In this document: positions 46,015-54,822 of the stretch, one piece after another
How positions within the stretch are numbered: position 1 is the stretch's first letter
Layout of the letters: each line of letters opens with the position of its first letter
Assembly (NCBI RefSeq): GCF_000518665.1
Contig: NZ_JAEA01000008.1
Coordinates: 186,001-250,000, forward strand
Direction of reading: 5' to 3'
DNA from: Microvirga flocculans ATCC BAA-817
Lineage (GTDB): Bacteria > Pseudomonadota > Alphaproteobacteria > Rhizobiales > Beijerinckiaceae
Length of the DNA: 64,000 nt
Made by a program: the position numbers and the translations under genes
Notes under the pieces: model-generated
Told to the model about the DNA's origin: nothing
The model's database searches: none
What the model saw: only the letters and a program-made list of their open reading frames with translations

Positions 46015-47355
46015 ATGCGCATCGCGATGATTGGGGCCGGCTATGTCGGGCTGGTGTCCGGAGCATGCTTTGCGGACTTCGGCCATGAAGTTTGCTGCAT
46101 CGACACGGACCAGGGGAAGATCGACGCCCTCGTCAAGGGTCAGATCCCAATCTTCGAGCCTGGGCTTGAGGATCTCGTCGCGGACAACGTGAGAGGCGGA
46201 CGACTGACATTCGGGACAGACCTGCAAGAGGCCGTCAGATCAGCGTCTGCGGTCTTCATCGCCGTCGGCACCCCGTCCCGCCGCGGCGACGGCCATGCCG
46301 ATCTCTCTTACGTCTATCAGGCGGCACGAGACATTGCCGGAGCAATGCATGGCTATACGGTGGTGGTCACTAAATCGACCGTGCCCGTGGGTACCGGCGA
46401 CGAGGTGGAGCGGATCATCCGTGAGACCCGTCCCGATGCGGACTACGCGGTGGTCTCCAACCCTGAGTTCCTGCGCGAGGGCGCGGCCATTTCGGATTTC
46501 AAGCGTCCGGACCGAATCGTGATCGGGACTGAGGACGGTCGCGCACAGGCCGTCATGGCGGAGCTGTACCGGCCCCTCTACCTCAATCAAGCGCCGCTTG
46601 TCGTCACGTCTCGACGCACGGCAGAGCTGACGAAGTACGCCGCCAACGCTTTTCTGGCGACGAAGATCACGTTCATCAATGAAATGGCCGACCTGTGCGA
46701 GAAGGTCGGGGCGGATGTCCAGGATGTCGCCCGCGGGATCGGCCTGGATAAACGGATCGGCCCGAAGTTCCTGCATGCTGGCCCCGGCTATGGCGGATCG
46801 TGTTTCCCAAAGGACACTTTAGCCCTGATCAAGACAGCACAAGACCACGCTTCTCCAGTCCGGCTGGTCGAGACTGTTGCGTCGGTCAACGACCAGCGCA
46901 AGCGCGCCATGAGCCGGAAGATTATCGCGGCTTGTGGCGGTTCGGTCCGTGGAAAGACGGTGGCGCTGCTGGGCCTGACCTTCAAGCCCAACACGGATGA
47001 TCTCAGAGACGCCCCGTCTCTCGCGATCGTCACGGCCCTGCAGGATGCAGGAGCAAGGGTGCGCGCCTATGATCCGGAGGGGATGGAGGCGGCTCGAGAT
47101 CTCTTGCCGGATGTGGAATTCGCGCCGGATCCCTACGCTTGCGCCCATGATGCCAGCGCGTTGGTCATCGTGACGGAATGGGATGTGTTCCGCGCATTGG
47201 ATCTGGGGCGTCTGAAACACCTTCTGCTCGAACCGGTAATCGTCGATTTACGCAACGTCTATGATCCGCGGGAACTCGAGCGGACCGGCTTCCGATATGT
47301 TAGCGTCGGTCGCCCTTTAATCTCTGACAGCCGCTCCGACCGAGCGATGGCATGA
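46015..47355 (+). CDS. UDP-glucose/GDP-mannose dehydrogenase
   Basis: An NAD-dependent four-electron oxidoreductase that turns a UDP-hexose into a UDP-hexuronate, most likely UDP-glucuronate. The N-terminal Rossmann motif is MIGAGYVGLVSG, the central helix has KYAANAFLATKITFINE, and the catalytic Cys lies in GYGGSCFPKD. The C-terminal domain begins GLTFKPNTDDLRDAPS. At 446 residues it is normal. It is 132 bp from the MFS gene and could belong to the cluster or to a separate polysaccharide function. Confidence 0.93.
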   Translation: MRIAMIGAGYVGLVSGACFADFGHEVCCIDTDQGKIDALVKGQIPIFEPGLEDLVADNVRGGRLTFGTDLQEAVRSASAVFIAVGTPSRRGDGHADLSYVYQAARDIAGAMHGYTVVVTKSTVPVGTGDEVERIIRETRPDADYAVVSNPEFLREGAAISDFKRPDRIVIGTEDGRAQAVMAELYRPLYLNQAPLVVTSRRTAELTKYAANAFLATKITFINEMADLCEKVGADVQDVARGIGLDKRIGPKFLHAGPGYGGSCFPKDTLALIKTAQDHASPVRLVETVASVNDQRKRAMSRKIIAACGGSVRGKTVALLGLTFKPNTDDLRDAPSLAIVTALQDAGARVRAYDPEGMEAARDLLPDVEFAPDPYACAHDASALVIVTEWDVFRALDLGRLKHLLLEPVIVDLRNVYDPRELERTGFRYVSVGRPLISDSRSDRAMA

Positions 47356-47415
47356 ACACTTGGCTGCAGAAGCCATTTATATCTGCCAAAGACTGCATCG
47401 GGGCGTAGGCCAGTA

Positions 47416-47829
47416 TCATGTGCCTTTCGAAGGTTGCAGTGTTTTATCGCCGCCCGTACCGCCGGAGGCGATTTGAACCACGAGATTGACGATCGCCTGG
47501 CGCGTGTCGGAACTTTCAATCGTTGAGAACGCCTTCAGCAGCCTGAACGCTTGAACGGTGTTGGCGAGCCCGAGGATGCTGTTCGGATCCCCCTCGTTGG
47601 GCTCTACTTCGTCATAGAAGAAGGTGATCGGCACATTGAGGACCCGGGCCAGCTCTTCCAGGCGTCCGGATCCGATCCGGTTGATGCCCTTCTCGTACTT
47701 CTGGACCTGCTGGAAGGTCACCCCGAGCTTCTCCCCGAGGACCGATTGCGACATCCCGATCGATGCGCGCCGCGCACGGATGCGGCGGCCGATCTCCTCG
47801 TCCCGTGCGCTGGGCTTTTTCTTTGTCAT
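47416..47829 (-). CDS. XRE family transcriptional regulator
   Basis: A 137-residue protein with a Cro/CI HTH near the N-terminus: MSQSVLGEKLGVTFQQVQKYEKG, the form common in Hyphomicrobiales regulators with the QVQKYE recognition helix. A Ser/Thr/Gly-rich tail follows the helical C-terminal region. Genes of this type are abundant in these genomes. It lies 48 bp downstream of the LysR gene on the same strand. Its target is not apparent. Confidence 0.85.
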   Translation of the reverse strand: MTKKKPSARDEEIGRRIRARRASIGMSQSVLGEKLGVTFQQVQKYEKGINRIGSGRLEELARVLNVPITFFYDEVEPNEGDPNSILGLANTVQAFRLLKAFSTIESSDTRQAIVNLVVQIASGGTGGDKTLQPSKGT

Positions 47830-47877
47830 GGTAGCTACCTTCAATACCATCCTGGAAGTTCAGCTGGGATTTTTCCC

Positions 47878-48921
47878 TTAGGAAGCTCCCGCAAATCCCT
47901 CGAACCAATTCACGAGCGGCTGCCCCTTATATTCCTGCGGCAGATCCTTCGGATGAATGAACTCGTCCCGAAACCACGGGAAATGACGGGCGTCGAAGCT
48001 CTCGACGATCCACTCAATGCTCCGCCTGATCCTGGGAATGCGCTTTGCTTCCGGATGATAGGTCAGCCAGATGTCGAAAGAAAACCGGAGATCAAGATCG
48101 AGCGGGACGATCCGCGCCCCGATCGCCGAGGCGTAAGTCGGCAGCCAGCCGATCCCAGCGCCTTTGGCGATCGCCCAGTAGTGCGCGCTGCTCACGTTGG
48201 TGCGCATGGCGACAAATCCTTCTTGAGGAACGCCGCCGGCAAGCTGTTCGAAAACCTGCTTGGTCGTGGTCTGCTCCGCCATCTGCAGCACGATGCGGTG
48301 CTGGAAGATCTCCTCGAACCTCTTCGGAGCCCCGTACGTGTCGATATATGACCGCGACGCATAGGGCATTGAATGGAGACGCCCTAGCTTGACCACCTTG
48401 AGGTCGGGCGCGGTCGGCTGCGTCAGCTGCACCGATGCGTCCGCTTCCATGCGCAGGACGTCGGCGGAGCGCATGCCGCAGTTCAGGTCGACGATCAGGC
48501 GCGGATATCCGCGCTGGAACTCGACGAGGCGCGGCGCAAGCCAGAAGGTTCCGAGCCCTTCCGTGACGGCGATCTTCACCTCACCCGAGAGCAGCGGAAC
48601 GGCCTGGTCACGGGTCCGGGTCAGATCGAAGGCTGCCACCTCCATCCGCTCAGCGGAAACCAGGATCTTGGAGCCCTCAGGCGTCAGCCGGATCCCGTCG
48701 ACGTGGCGCGTCATCAGGACGGTGCCGAGTTGCTCCTCAAGCTCCTGGATGCGGCGGCGCAGCACATTGATCGAATGCCCAAGATGTTCGGAAGCGGACC
48801 GGAAGCTTCCGCGACGGGCAACCTCGAGAAAGATCCGTATGCCGTCCCAATCCGGCTGTCTCAATGCTGTCGAGCCAGGGCGTTCCTCACATGGAACACC
48901 CCTTTTCACTTTCGGCTGCAT
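47878..48921 (-). CDS. LysR family transcriptional regulator
   Basis: A 347-residue regulator. The winged HTH is FLEVARRGSFRSASEHLGHSINVLRRRIQELEEQLG (about residues 30-65); the periplasmic-binding-protein-like effector domain follows. The ATG at 48921 is favoured over 48954 because GGGGAG lies 8 bp upstream. It is divergent from the GNAT gene, with 65 bp between the start codons, the standard LysR layout for regulating the neighbour. Confidence 0.88.
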   Translation of the reverse strand: MQPKVKRGVPCEERPGSTALRQPDWDGIRIFLEVARRGSFRSASEHLGHSINVLRRRIQELEEQLGTVLMTRHVDGIRLTPEGSKILVSAERMEVAAFDLTRTRDQAVPLLSGEVKIAVTEGLGTFWLAPRLVEFQRGYPRLIVDLNCGMRSADVLRMEADASVQLTQPTAPDLKVVKLGRLHSMPYASRSYIDTYGAPKRFEEIFQHRIVLQMAEQTTTKQVFEQLAGGVPQEGFVAMRTNVSSAHYWAIAKGAGIGWLPTYASAIGARIVPLDLDLRFSFDIWLTYHPEAKRIPRIRRSIEWIVESFDARHFPWFRDEFIHPKDLPQEYKGQPLVNWFEGFAGAS

Positions 48922-48986
48922 ACGCACTCCCCGCAACAACCTAACCTTTATCAAGTCCTTCTAGTTGCACAACCCCCGGGGCAGCC

Positions 48987-50234
48987 ATGAGCGTGCATGA
49001 CCATAATACGACCCGTGAAGCCAACTTGGCACGCTCGAGCCAAGCCGCTGGCCGGACGCTGAAAGACCTTGATCCCCAACGCTTTGCGCGCCGACACGTC
49101 GTGTTCAATCCGAATGGGCCCCAGGTCGACGCCTTGATCGAGAAAGCCCGGCGGGAACTCCCGGGCCTGACCGGGGCAGACGTCGTCCACCGCGTCCTTT
49201 CCCACAACCCTGACGTTCTATGGGCGCTTGCGCGGCGGGACAGGTACTCGGCGGCGGATCCGAAGGGCGAGGGTTTCGTGGCCCTCCTGCCCCTGAACGA
49301 GGCCGGATTGGAGCAACTGGTCCGTGGGACTTTCGACGCGAGCAACCCCGACACCAGTCTCCTGACGACGCAGAGCGAAAAGCCTGCCGCGATCTACGTC
49401 TGGGCCATCCATGCCCTCGGAACGCTGGCCGGCGCGGTCCCGCTGGTCTTCGAGAAGATCTCGTCGCCTCTGTACCAGGACGCGGACCTCTATGCCCGCG
49501 CCGTCACGATTGACGGCCACCGGTTCCTTGAGGCGCTCGGGTTCGTGCAGGGCACGTCCTGGCGGGGGCATGCCGCGCCGCACCTCCACGTCTACAAGCG
49601 CTCCGCCGAAACCGGGGATGTCCGTCCGATTTACGACAGCTACCGCCAAGGGACGGGCAAGGCGCTTACCGTGTCCGTGGCCCGGTCGATGGAGGATCTG
49701 GCGCGCGTCATCAGCATCCGCAGCGCCGTCTACATTGGTGAGCAGACCTGCCCTTATGACGAGGAGTTCGACGGCAACGACCTCTCGGCGACGCACCTCG
49801 TCGGCTACATCGGCGACGAGCCGGCCGGCTGCCTGCGCATCCGCTACTTCGCGGACTTCGCGAAGGTGGAGCGCCTCGCCGTCCGGCAGGAGTTCCGCAG
49901 CAGCCGTCTCTCCTTCCAGCTCGTCCGGGCCGCCATCGATCTCTGCCGGGTGAAAGGCTACCGCCGTCTCTATGGACATGCTCAGAAACGCCTCGTCCCA
50001 TTCTGGGGCCGGTTCGGCTTCAAGGTGTTCGACGGCGCGCAGGAGCTGGTCTTCTCGGACTTCGACTACGTCGAGATGGTGCTCGAGACCGAACGGCACC
50101 CCGAGGCCATTTCCATCGGCACGGACCCTTACAGGATCATCCGCCCTGAAGGCCGCTGGCATCGCCCCGGCGTGCTGGAGAGTTCGGCGCAGCGCGCGGT
50201 CACCCGCCCCTCCGTCGACGGAAAGGCCGCATAA
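48987..50234 (+). CDS. GNAT-family N-acetyltransferase, two-domain
   Basis: A 415-residue protein with two GNAT-like halves. In the first, IYVWAIHALGTLAG and LEALGFVQGTSWRGH resemble acetyltransferase strands; in the second, SIRSAVYIGEQTCPYDEEFDGND, GYIGDEPAGCLRIRYFADFAKVERLAVRQEFR and LYGHAQKRLVPFWGRFGFK follow the fold, with the acetyl-CoA site near VERLAV. The substrate is unknown. It begins a short operon next to a divergent LysR regulator and overlaps the next gene by one base. Confidence 0.85.
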   Translation: MSVHDHNTTREANLARSSQAAGRTLKDLDPQRFARRHVVFNPNGPQVDALIEKARRELPGLTGADVVHRVLSHNPDVLWALARRDRYSAADPKGEGFVALLPLNEAGLEQLVRGTFDASNPDTSLLTTQSEKPAAIYVWAIHALGTLAGAVPLVFEKISSPLYQDADLYARAVTIDGHRFLEALGFVQGTSWRGHAAPHLHVYKRSAETGDVRPIYDSYRQGTGKALTVSVARSMEDLARVISIRSAVYIGEQTCPYDEEFDGNDLSATHLVGYIGDEPAGCLRIRYFADFAKVERLAVRQEFRSSRLSFQLVRAAIDLCRVKGYRRLYGHAQKRLVPFWGRFGFKVFDGAQELVFSDFDYVEMVLETERHPEAISIGTDPYRIIRPEGRWHRPGVLESSAQRAVTRPSVDGKAA

Positions 50235-50830
50235 TGGCCGTCATCCCTCTCCGGTCCTATGTGGATTCTTCCGCAGTTCCGACGCTGGTGTTGGTCGACC
50301 TGCAGCAGGAATACGTCACGCCGCCCCGCGGCCTCGCCATGCCGCAGGCGGAGCAGGCCCTCGACAAGTGCCGCGACGCGTTAGTGCACGCGCGGGCCAT
50401 GGGCTTCCCCGTGGCGTTCGTGCGGTGGATGGGCCGCGCGCCGTTCTTCAATGCGGCGGCTCCGTTTTCGCGCTGGATTGAAGGCTTCGAACCGACCGGC
50501 GGCGACATGGTCTTCGAACGCGACCGGCCCTCATGTTTTGCGAGCAAGCCGTTTGCCGAGGTGATGGGCTCGTCCAGCAGCATCGTCATGGCCGGGTTCG
50601 CTGGGGAGGCGGCATGTCTCTCGACCATGGTCGACGCATTCCACCGCGGCAAACAGATCACCTATCTCACGGACGCGTCAGCGAGCCACTCCCTTGAAGA
50701 ACTCGACGGAACGGAGGTCCACAATGTCATCGGAAAGCTTGCCGGCATCTACGGTGAGATCCAAACGACGGCCGAATGGGTCGTCTCCACGAGCCAAGCG
50801 CTGCTCAACACGGGCTGGCTCAATGGATAA
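50234..50830 (+). CDS. Cysteine hydrolase, isochorismatase superfamily
   Basis: A 198-residue alpha/beta hydrolase related to isochorismatase and nicotinamidase. The catalytic aspartate is in LVLVDLQQEY and the nucleophilic cysteine in GEAACLSTMVDA; the usual lysine is replaced or shifted (a nearby Arg in ERDRPS). The loss of the lysine makes amidase activity uncertain. It shares a TAATG junction with the GNAT gene. Confidence 0.83.
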   Translation: MAVIPLRSYVDSSAVPTLVLVDLQQEYVTPPRGLAMPQAEQALDKCRDALVHARAMGFPVAFVRWMGRAPFFNAAAPFSRWIEGFEPTGGDMVFERDRPSCFASKPFAEVMGSSSSIVMAGFAGEAACLSTMVDAFHRGKQITYLTDASASHSLEELDGTEVHNVIGKLAGIYGEIQTTAEWVVSTSQALLNTGWLNG

Positions 50831-51038
50831 GGAGCATGATTTCACCGGCATTGTCGCCGATTTGGATTGGCTCATCAAGCTTCTGGAAGGGACGGACGCC
50901 GCCATCGCCGTGCTATGCCTCAAGATGGCCCGCATGGAGCTTCAGATGAAGATCCACAACGTGACCAGTGAAGAATTTGAGGCGCTCTGCGACTTCATGA
51001 ACTCAGCGACATCCAAGCTGGCGGACATAGCTCAATAG
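50823..51038 (+). CDS. Hypothetical protein, 71 aa
   Basis: A small acidic helical protein (MDKEHDFTGIVADLDWLIKLL...), starting inside the last codons of the isochorismatase-type gene (ATGGATAA). I do not recognise a family. Translational coupling to the preceding genes suggests a role in the same pathway, possibly as a partner protein. Confidence 0.6.
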   Translation: MDKEHDFTGIVADLDWLIKLLEGTDAAIAVLCLKMARMELQMKIHNVTSEEFEALCDFMNSATSKLADIAQ

Positions 51039-51262
51039 CGGTCTGCAGCTTTCTGGCCGACAACGTACCCGGTATCCTTCGCAATCCGCACCGCGACGCG
51101 GCTCCAGCGACGTTGGGTCAGTCTGTTGCCTGCCCTGCCCGCATCACGGGCATGATCGCGGGCGATGAAGTAGGCAGACTCGCCATGATCTTTGATGAGC
51201 GCGGAGGCGTCATCACGAACTTGGATCCTGGCGTCACGCCAGCGTCTGAATATTGAAAGCAT
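51032..51262 (-). CDS. Hypothetical protein, 76 aa
   Basis: A basic small protein with the layout LIKDHGESAYFIARDHARDAGRAGN and RWSRVAVRIAKDTGYVVG. I recall similar short proteins as frequent orphans in Hyphomicrobiales genomes. It overlaps the end of the 71-aa gene by 7 bp on the opposite strand. Function unknown. Confidence 0.55.
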   Translation of the reverse strand: MLSIFRRWRDARIQVRDDASALIKDHGESAYFIARDHARDAGRAGNRLTQRRWSRVAVRIAKDTGYVVGQKAADRY

Positions 51263-51387
51263 GGGGCTTGAGCAACTTAACTGGATGAACAGAGACTATC
51301 CGCCTGCACGCTATCCTGTAAATGACGGATCCCGCTCCCTTTCCCTGCTGCTAGCAGAGGCATAGGCGTATCTTCTACGTACAAGCC

Positions 51388-52749
51388 ATGGCAATTTTCT
51401 CACGCCGCACTCTCCAAACTTTCCTGAACGAGCTGGCTCCAAGGCTCGACGATGAGGCTCGGAAGAAAATTCTGAGCAGCCTCAATGGACGCAAGGCCTC
51501 TGTGGCCTTAGGCTTCGAGTGGGAATTGATTGTCCTCACGCTCCTCAACCGTATCGGATCCGTCCGGTATGAACCCGATCTAGGCGCTTCGCGCAGGCCC
51601 GATGTGCTCTTCAGCTCAGACGACGAGCAGCCGATCCACTTCCTGGCCGACATCACGACTGTCACCGATGAGGGTCTTGAGGAAGACAACCCAGTGCTCA
51701 AGTTCTCGGCGTTCCTCCGGGAGAAAGCATCGAAACTCGGCATCCCGGGCGGCTTCAACTATGATGTGCGCGGCCAGAGGGACGCCGCAGGCAAGATGCG
51801 CCTCATGCTGCCCCGAGAGCGCTTTCGCGAATTTCTGGAGAGCCGGGTCACGCCCGAACTGAAGCGGATCCAGCGGGAAAAGCCCGAGACCCATCGGTTC
51901 GATATTGAGGAGCCGCCGGACGTCAGTTTCTCGATTGGTTATGACGCTAGAGAAAAGTTCTGGAGCGGTCACTACCCGTCCTATGTGGCTGCGTCTTCCG
52001 CCGATCAGAACTCCGTCTTCTCTGCGCTAAAGAAGAAGGCGCGGCAGCTGAAAGAGTCTATCCAGGATTCATCTGACCCCGCTGAGGCTTCTGCACCGCC
52101 TCTCGGCATCGTGCTCTGTGACGGGAACTGCCGCCTGTTGCAGCTCGATGCATCCGGGCAGATTAGCCTGCCCCGCGTGATCGGCCGCTTCTTCGAGCAA
52201 ACCACGTCGATCAGCTTCGTCCTGGCACTCACCTTTCCTCCCGTTAGGCTCGACATGTTCGGAGCTCACCAGGACCACATGATTCTGGGAACACTCTATT
52301 CAAATCCTAGAGCAAGGGCCCCGATCGATCACGACCACATGCTGGACCTGCTGAATCGTGGCCTCGGTACGTTGCCCCAGCCGATCGCGACGCCGGCTGC
52401 GGCCTTGGGCTGGATGGAACGGAGGCCGAACCCTTACGCCGGCAAACCCTTTTCCAATGTGCGCTATGGAGTTCAAAGCATCATGGGCGGCGTCAACAAT
52501 GTGAAGATCTCGGCTCGATTGGTTCTCGATCTCCTCGCGGGCGAGATAACCGCTGCGGAGCTGGCGGAGAAGACCGGCCAGCCGAATGATCCGGATTGGC
52601 TCAAGAACCCGTTCTTACATGCCGTAAAGGCAGGTCAGCTGATCAAGGACATCAAAGTGTCGCGCGATGAGCACAACGACGATGATTGGCTCGAGATCGA
52701 ATTTGTCTCCGGGGATCCTGCCGTGTCGCGGTTTCGCATTGATGAATGA
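51388..52749 (+). CDS. Putative nuclease-like protein of a two-gene unit
   Basis: A 453-residue soluble protein. The N-terminal region has GFEWELIVLTLLNRIG, SRRPDVLFSSD and FLADITTVTD, in the order of Glu, Asp and Asp-x-Thr of PD-(D/E)XK nucleases, but the lysine of the last motif is Thr, so activity is doubtful. The C-terminal part has an HTH-like segment (LLAGEITAAELAEKTG). I do not recognise the family. It overlaps the next gene (ATGA), which is PIN-like, and the pair sits in a run of defence genes. Confidence 0.6.
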   Translation: MAIFSRRTLQTFLNELAPRLDDEARKKILSSLNGRKASVALGFEWELIVLTLLNRIGSVRYEPDLGASRRPDVLFSSDDEQPIHFLADITTVTDEGLEEDNPVLKFSAFLREKASKLGIPGGFNYDVRGQRDAAGKMRLMLPRERFREFLESRVTPELKRIQREKPETHRFDIEEPPDVSFSIGYDAREKFWSGHYPSYVAASSADQNSVFSALKKKARQLKESIQDSSDPAEASAPPLGIVLCDGNCRLLQLDASGQISLPRVIGRFFEQTTSISFVLALTFPPVRLDMFGAHQDHMILGTLYSNPRARAPIDHDHMLDLLNRGLGTLPQPIATPAAALGWMERRPNPYAGKPFSNVRYGVQSIMGGVNNVKISARLVLDLLAGEITAAELAEKTGQPNDPDWLKNPFLHAVKAGQLIKDIKVSRDEHNDDDWLEIEFVSGDPAVSRFRIDE

Positions 52750-54014
52750 GAGAGCGGCCCACGAGGGAGTGTGCCGTTCTCTGGTTGGCAGCGGGCCTCG
52801 TGCTCTTGGATAAGGAAGTGGACTTGGAAAGCAGCGCGCGAGCAGGCGAAGGTCTCGTCAGGGCGAAGTTCGTAGCTCTGGACACCTCTCATCTTTGCAA
52901 GTTGATTCATGACCGGTTTGAGCGAAACAGCCATAAGCGAAACGCCGCCAAGGCCTTCGAGGCAAGCCTACTTGAGCATGGCTATGTCCTGTTCCTCTGC
53001 TGGCATCACTTCGCAGAACTGCTGACGCATGGCGACCAAGCCGTCGTCGCGGAGCGTATCGCATACATCCGCGATCTTCCCATGGTTGCCTGGGTCAGGT
53101 CTTACAACAAAGATGTGAGCCTCGGATCGATCGCGGACATTCTCGCTGCCGAGACGGAAGCTGCCTTCACTTTACCGGGACCAAGCGCATTGGCGGTCCG
53201 CGATAAAGTCGCCCAGGACATCATCAAAGTGGGCCCGGGCACAGAGATCGTAGGCCCGCATGAGGAAATGTGGCTAGCGCTTCAGCCAGTATTCTCAAGG
53301 CAGGCGGAGAAGAGCCGGAAAGTCGTGGCTATCTCCCGTTCCGGCTTCGTGGATATGTCCGACACCAAGATCTCCGATCTCATGACGAGAGCGCTCTACA
53401 AGCCAGACGAGGCCGAACGGAACTTGAAGGTTCTCCAGGCGCGCTTGGCTGCCGACATCAAGGCTCGGGGAGACAAGAGGATTTCAGACGCGAAGGCGGT
53501 TGCCGCGGAGTTTTTCGCCGTTGTGAAGGAGGAGAGCAGCCACGTCCTCGCCACTCCTGGAAATGCGGTGCTGCGCCATCTGGTGCATCAAGGCCTGGAT
53601 GAGGGGGATATCGGACCTGAGATGACGGTCGGTGAGGCTACCGAATTGATCGAGTTCCGCAAGAAACTTCAGGTCGCCAGCCGCGTGAACGGCATCCCTT
53701 TTCCCGACCTCAAGGCAAAGGTTTCATCGTCCCAGATTCCATCCTGGATCGTTGAGAAGTCTCTGGTTCGGCATGGACAAGATCTCAGGGAGCGTAAAGG
53801 AAGCGACTTGGTCGACGGGTACCTCATGTGCCTCTCGCCTTATATCGATCTTACCCTCATCGATAAGCGTACGTGGGAAAATGCCCGCCGGGCTCGATCG
53901 AAGTCTCCTGAGTTTTCGGATTTGGTTGGCAGGGTTGAGCGTTCGCCGGACTACTCCGGCGTTAGCAATCATCTGAGCGCGGCATCCCCGGAAAAGGCAG
54001 CTGCTACGCGATGA
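52746..54014 (+). CDS. PIN-like ribonuclease-domain protein
   Basis: A 422-residue protein. The acidic residues of a PIN fold appear in order, although with long inserts: FVALDTSHLCKL (first Asp), HHFAELLTHG (Glu), RKGSDLVDGYL (Asp) and IDLTLIDKRTWENA (last Asp). The middle 200 residues are helical. PIN enzymes cut RNA and often serve as toxins or defence effectors. It is coupled to the upstream nuclease-like gene. Assignment is by pattern and is moderate. Confidence 0.58.
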   Translation: MRERPTRECAVLWLAAGLVLLDKEVDLESSARAGEGLVRAKFVALDTSHLCKLIHDRFERNSHKRNAAKAFEASLLEHGYVLFLCWHHFAELLTHGDQAVVAERIAYIRDLPMVAWVRSYNKDVSLGSIADILAAETEAAFTLPGPSALAVRDKVAQDIIKVGPGTEIVGPHEEMWLALQPVFSRQAEKSRKVVAISRSGFVDMSDTKISDLMTRALYKPDEAERNLKVLQARLAADIKARGDKRISDAKAVAAEFFAVVKEESSHVLATPGNAVLRHLVHQGLDEGDIGPEMTVGEATELIEFRKKLQVASRVNGIPFPDLKAKVSSSQIPSWIVEKSLVRHGQDLRERKGSDLVDGYLMCLSPYIDLTLIDKRTWENARRARSKSPEFSDLVGRVERSPDYSGVSNHLSAASPEKAAATR

Positions 54015-54060
54015 GTGGCCAATCCGCATACGGACTGAGGCTTCAGCACGAAAGGTAATC

Positions 54061-54822
54061 ATGACGGCCGACCAGTATCTGTACCAAATCCTAAGCCGCG
54101 AGGCCGTTGACAGCGGGCCTCACTCTCCAGCCAGGGGCTGTCAAGCGCTGCTGCTGCCTATCATTCAGCAATGGGCTGGCAATCAGCTTGCCGGCGTTGC
54201 TCCCAGCGGCTCATTCGCAAAGGGTACGGCGAATGCTAGCGGAACCGACATCGACCTGTTCATCTCTCTTAAGAGCGATACGACCAATACCCTTAGGGAA
54301 ATTTACGACGGCCTTTTTGAATGGATGCGAAACCATCAGTTTTCGCCGCGCCGCCAAAACGTGTCTATCGGTGTGAAGGTTGGCGGCTTCGACGTGGACC
54401 TCGTCCCGGGCAAGCGCCAGGATCCTTTGAGCGGTGACCATAGCCTATTCCGCAACCGGACGGGCACCTGGACCAAGACCAACGTCGCCACCCATATCGG
54501 GCTCGTGTCCGGTTCGGGCCGGCTCGACGAGATTCGCATCCTCAAGCTCTGGCGCAACCAGAAGAGATTGGATTTCCCCTCATTCTACCTTGAACTTACG
54601 GTGATCGAGGCGTTGCGAACCGTCTACTACGGCAGCCTCTCGGCCAACGTGTGGATGGTGTTCGAATACCTGCGGGACAGCTTCATGACGGCTCGCGTCC
54701 AGGATCCCGCCAACACGAACAACATCCTTTCGGACGAGCTGACACAAGAGGCGAAGATGACCATCAAGCGAACTGCAATCCAAGCACTCAGTGCACAGCA
54801 TTGGGAGGAGATCGTCACATGA
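54061..54822 (+). CDS. CD-NTase-like nucleotidyltransferase
   Basis: A 253-residue nucleotidyltransferase. The site is GSFAKGTANASGTDIDLFISL (Gly50, Ser51, Asp63, Asp65) and the third acid is Asp112 in FDVDLVPGK. The helical half includes RILKLWRNQKRLDFPSFYLELTVIEALRT, similar to the OAS/CD-NTase core (ILKxW...S.yLE). Such enzymes make cyclic oligonucleotides in CBASS defence. The chain is shorter than many CD-NTases, which have about 300-400 residues, so a CCA-adding-like function remains possible. It overlaps the next gene by ATGA. Confidence 0.72.
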   Translation: MTADQYLYQILSREAVDSGPHSPARGCQALLLPIIQQWAGNQLAGVAPSGSFAKGTANASGTDIDLFISLKSDTTNTLREIYDGLFEWMRNHQFSPRRQNVSIGVKVGGFDVDLVPGKRQDPLSGDHSLFRNRTGTWTKTNVATHIGLVSGSGRLDEIRILKLWRNQKRLDFPSFYLELTVIEALRTVYYGSLSANVWMVFEYLRDSFMTARVQDPANTNNILSDELTQEAKMTIKRTAIQALSAQHWEEIVT

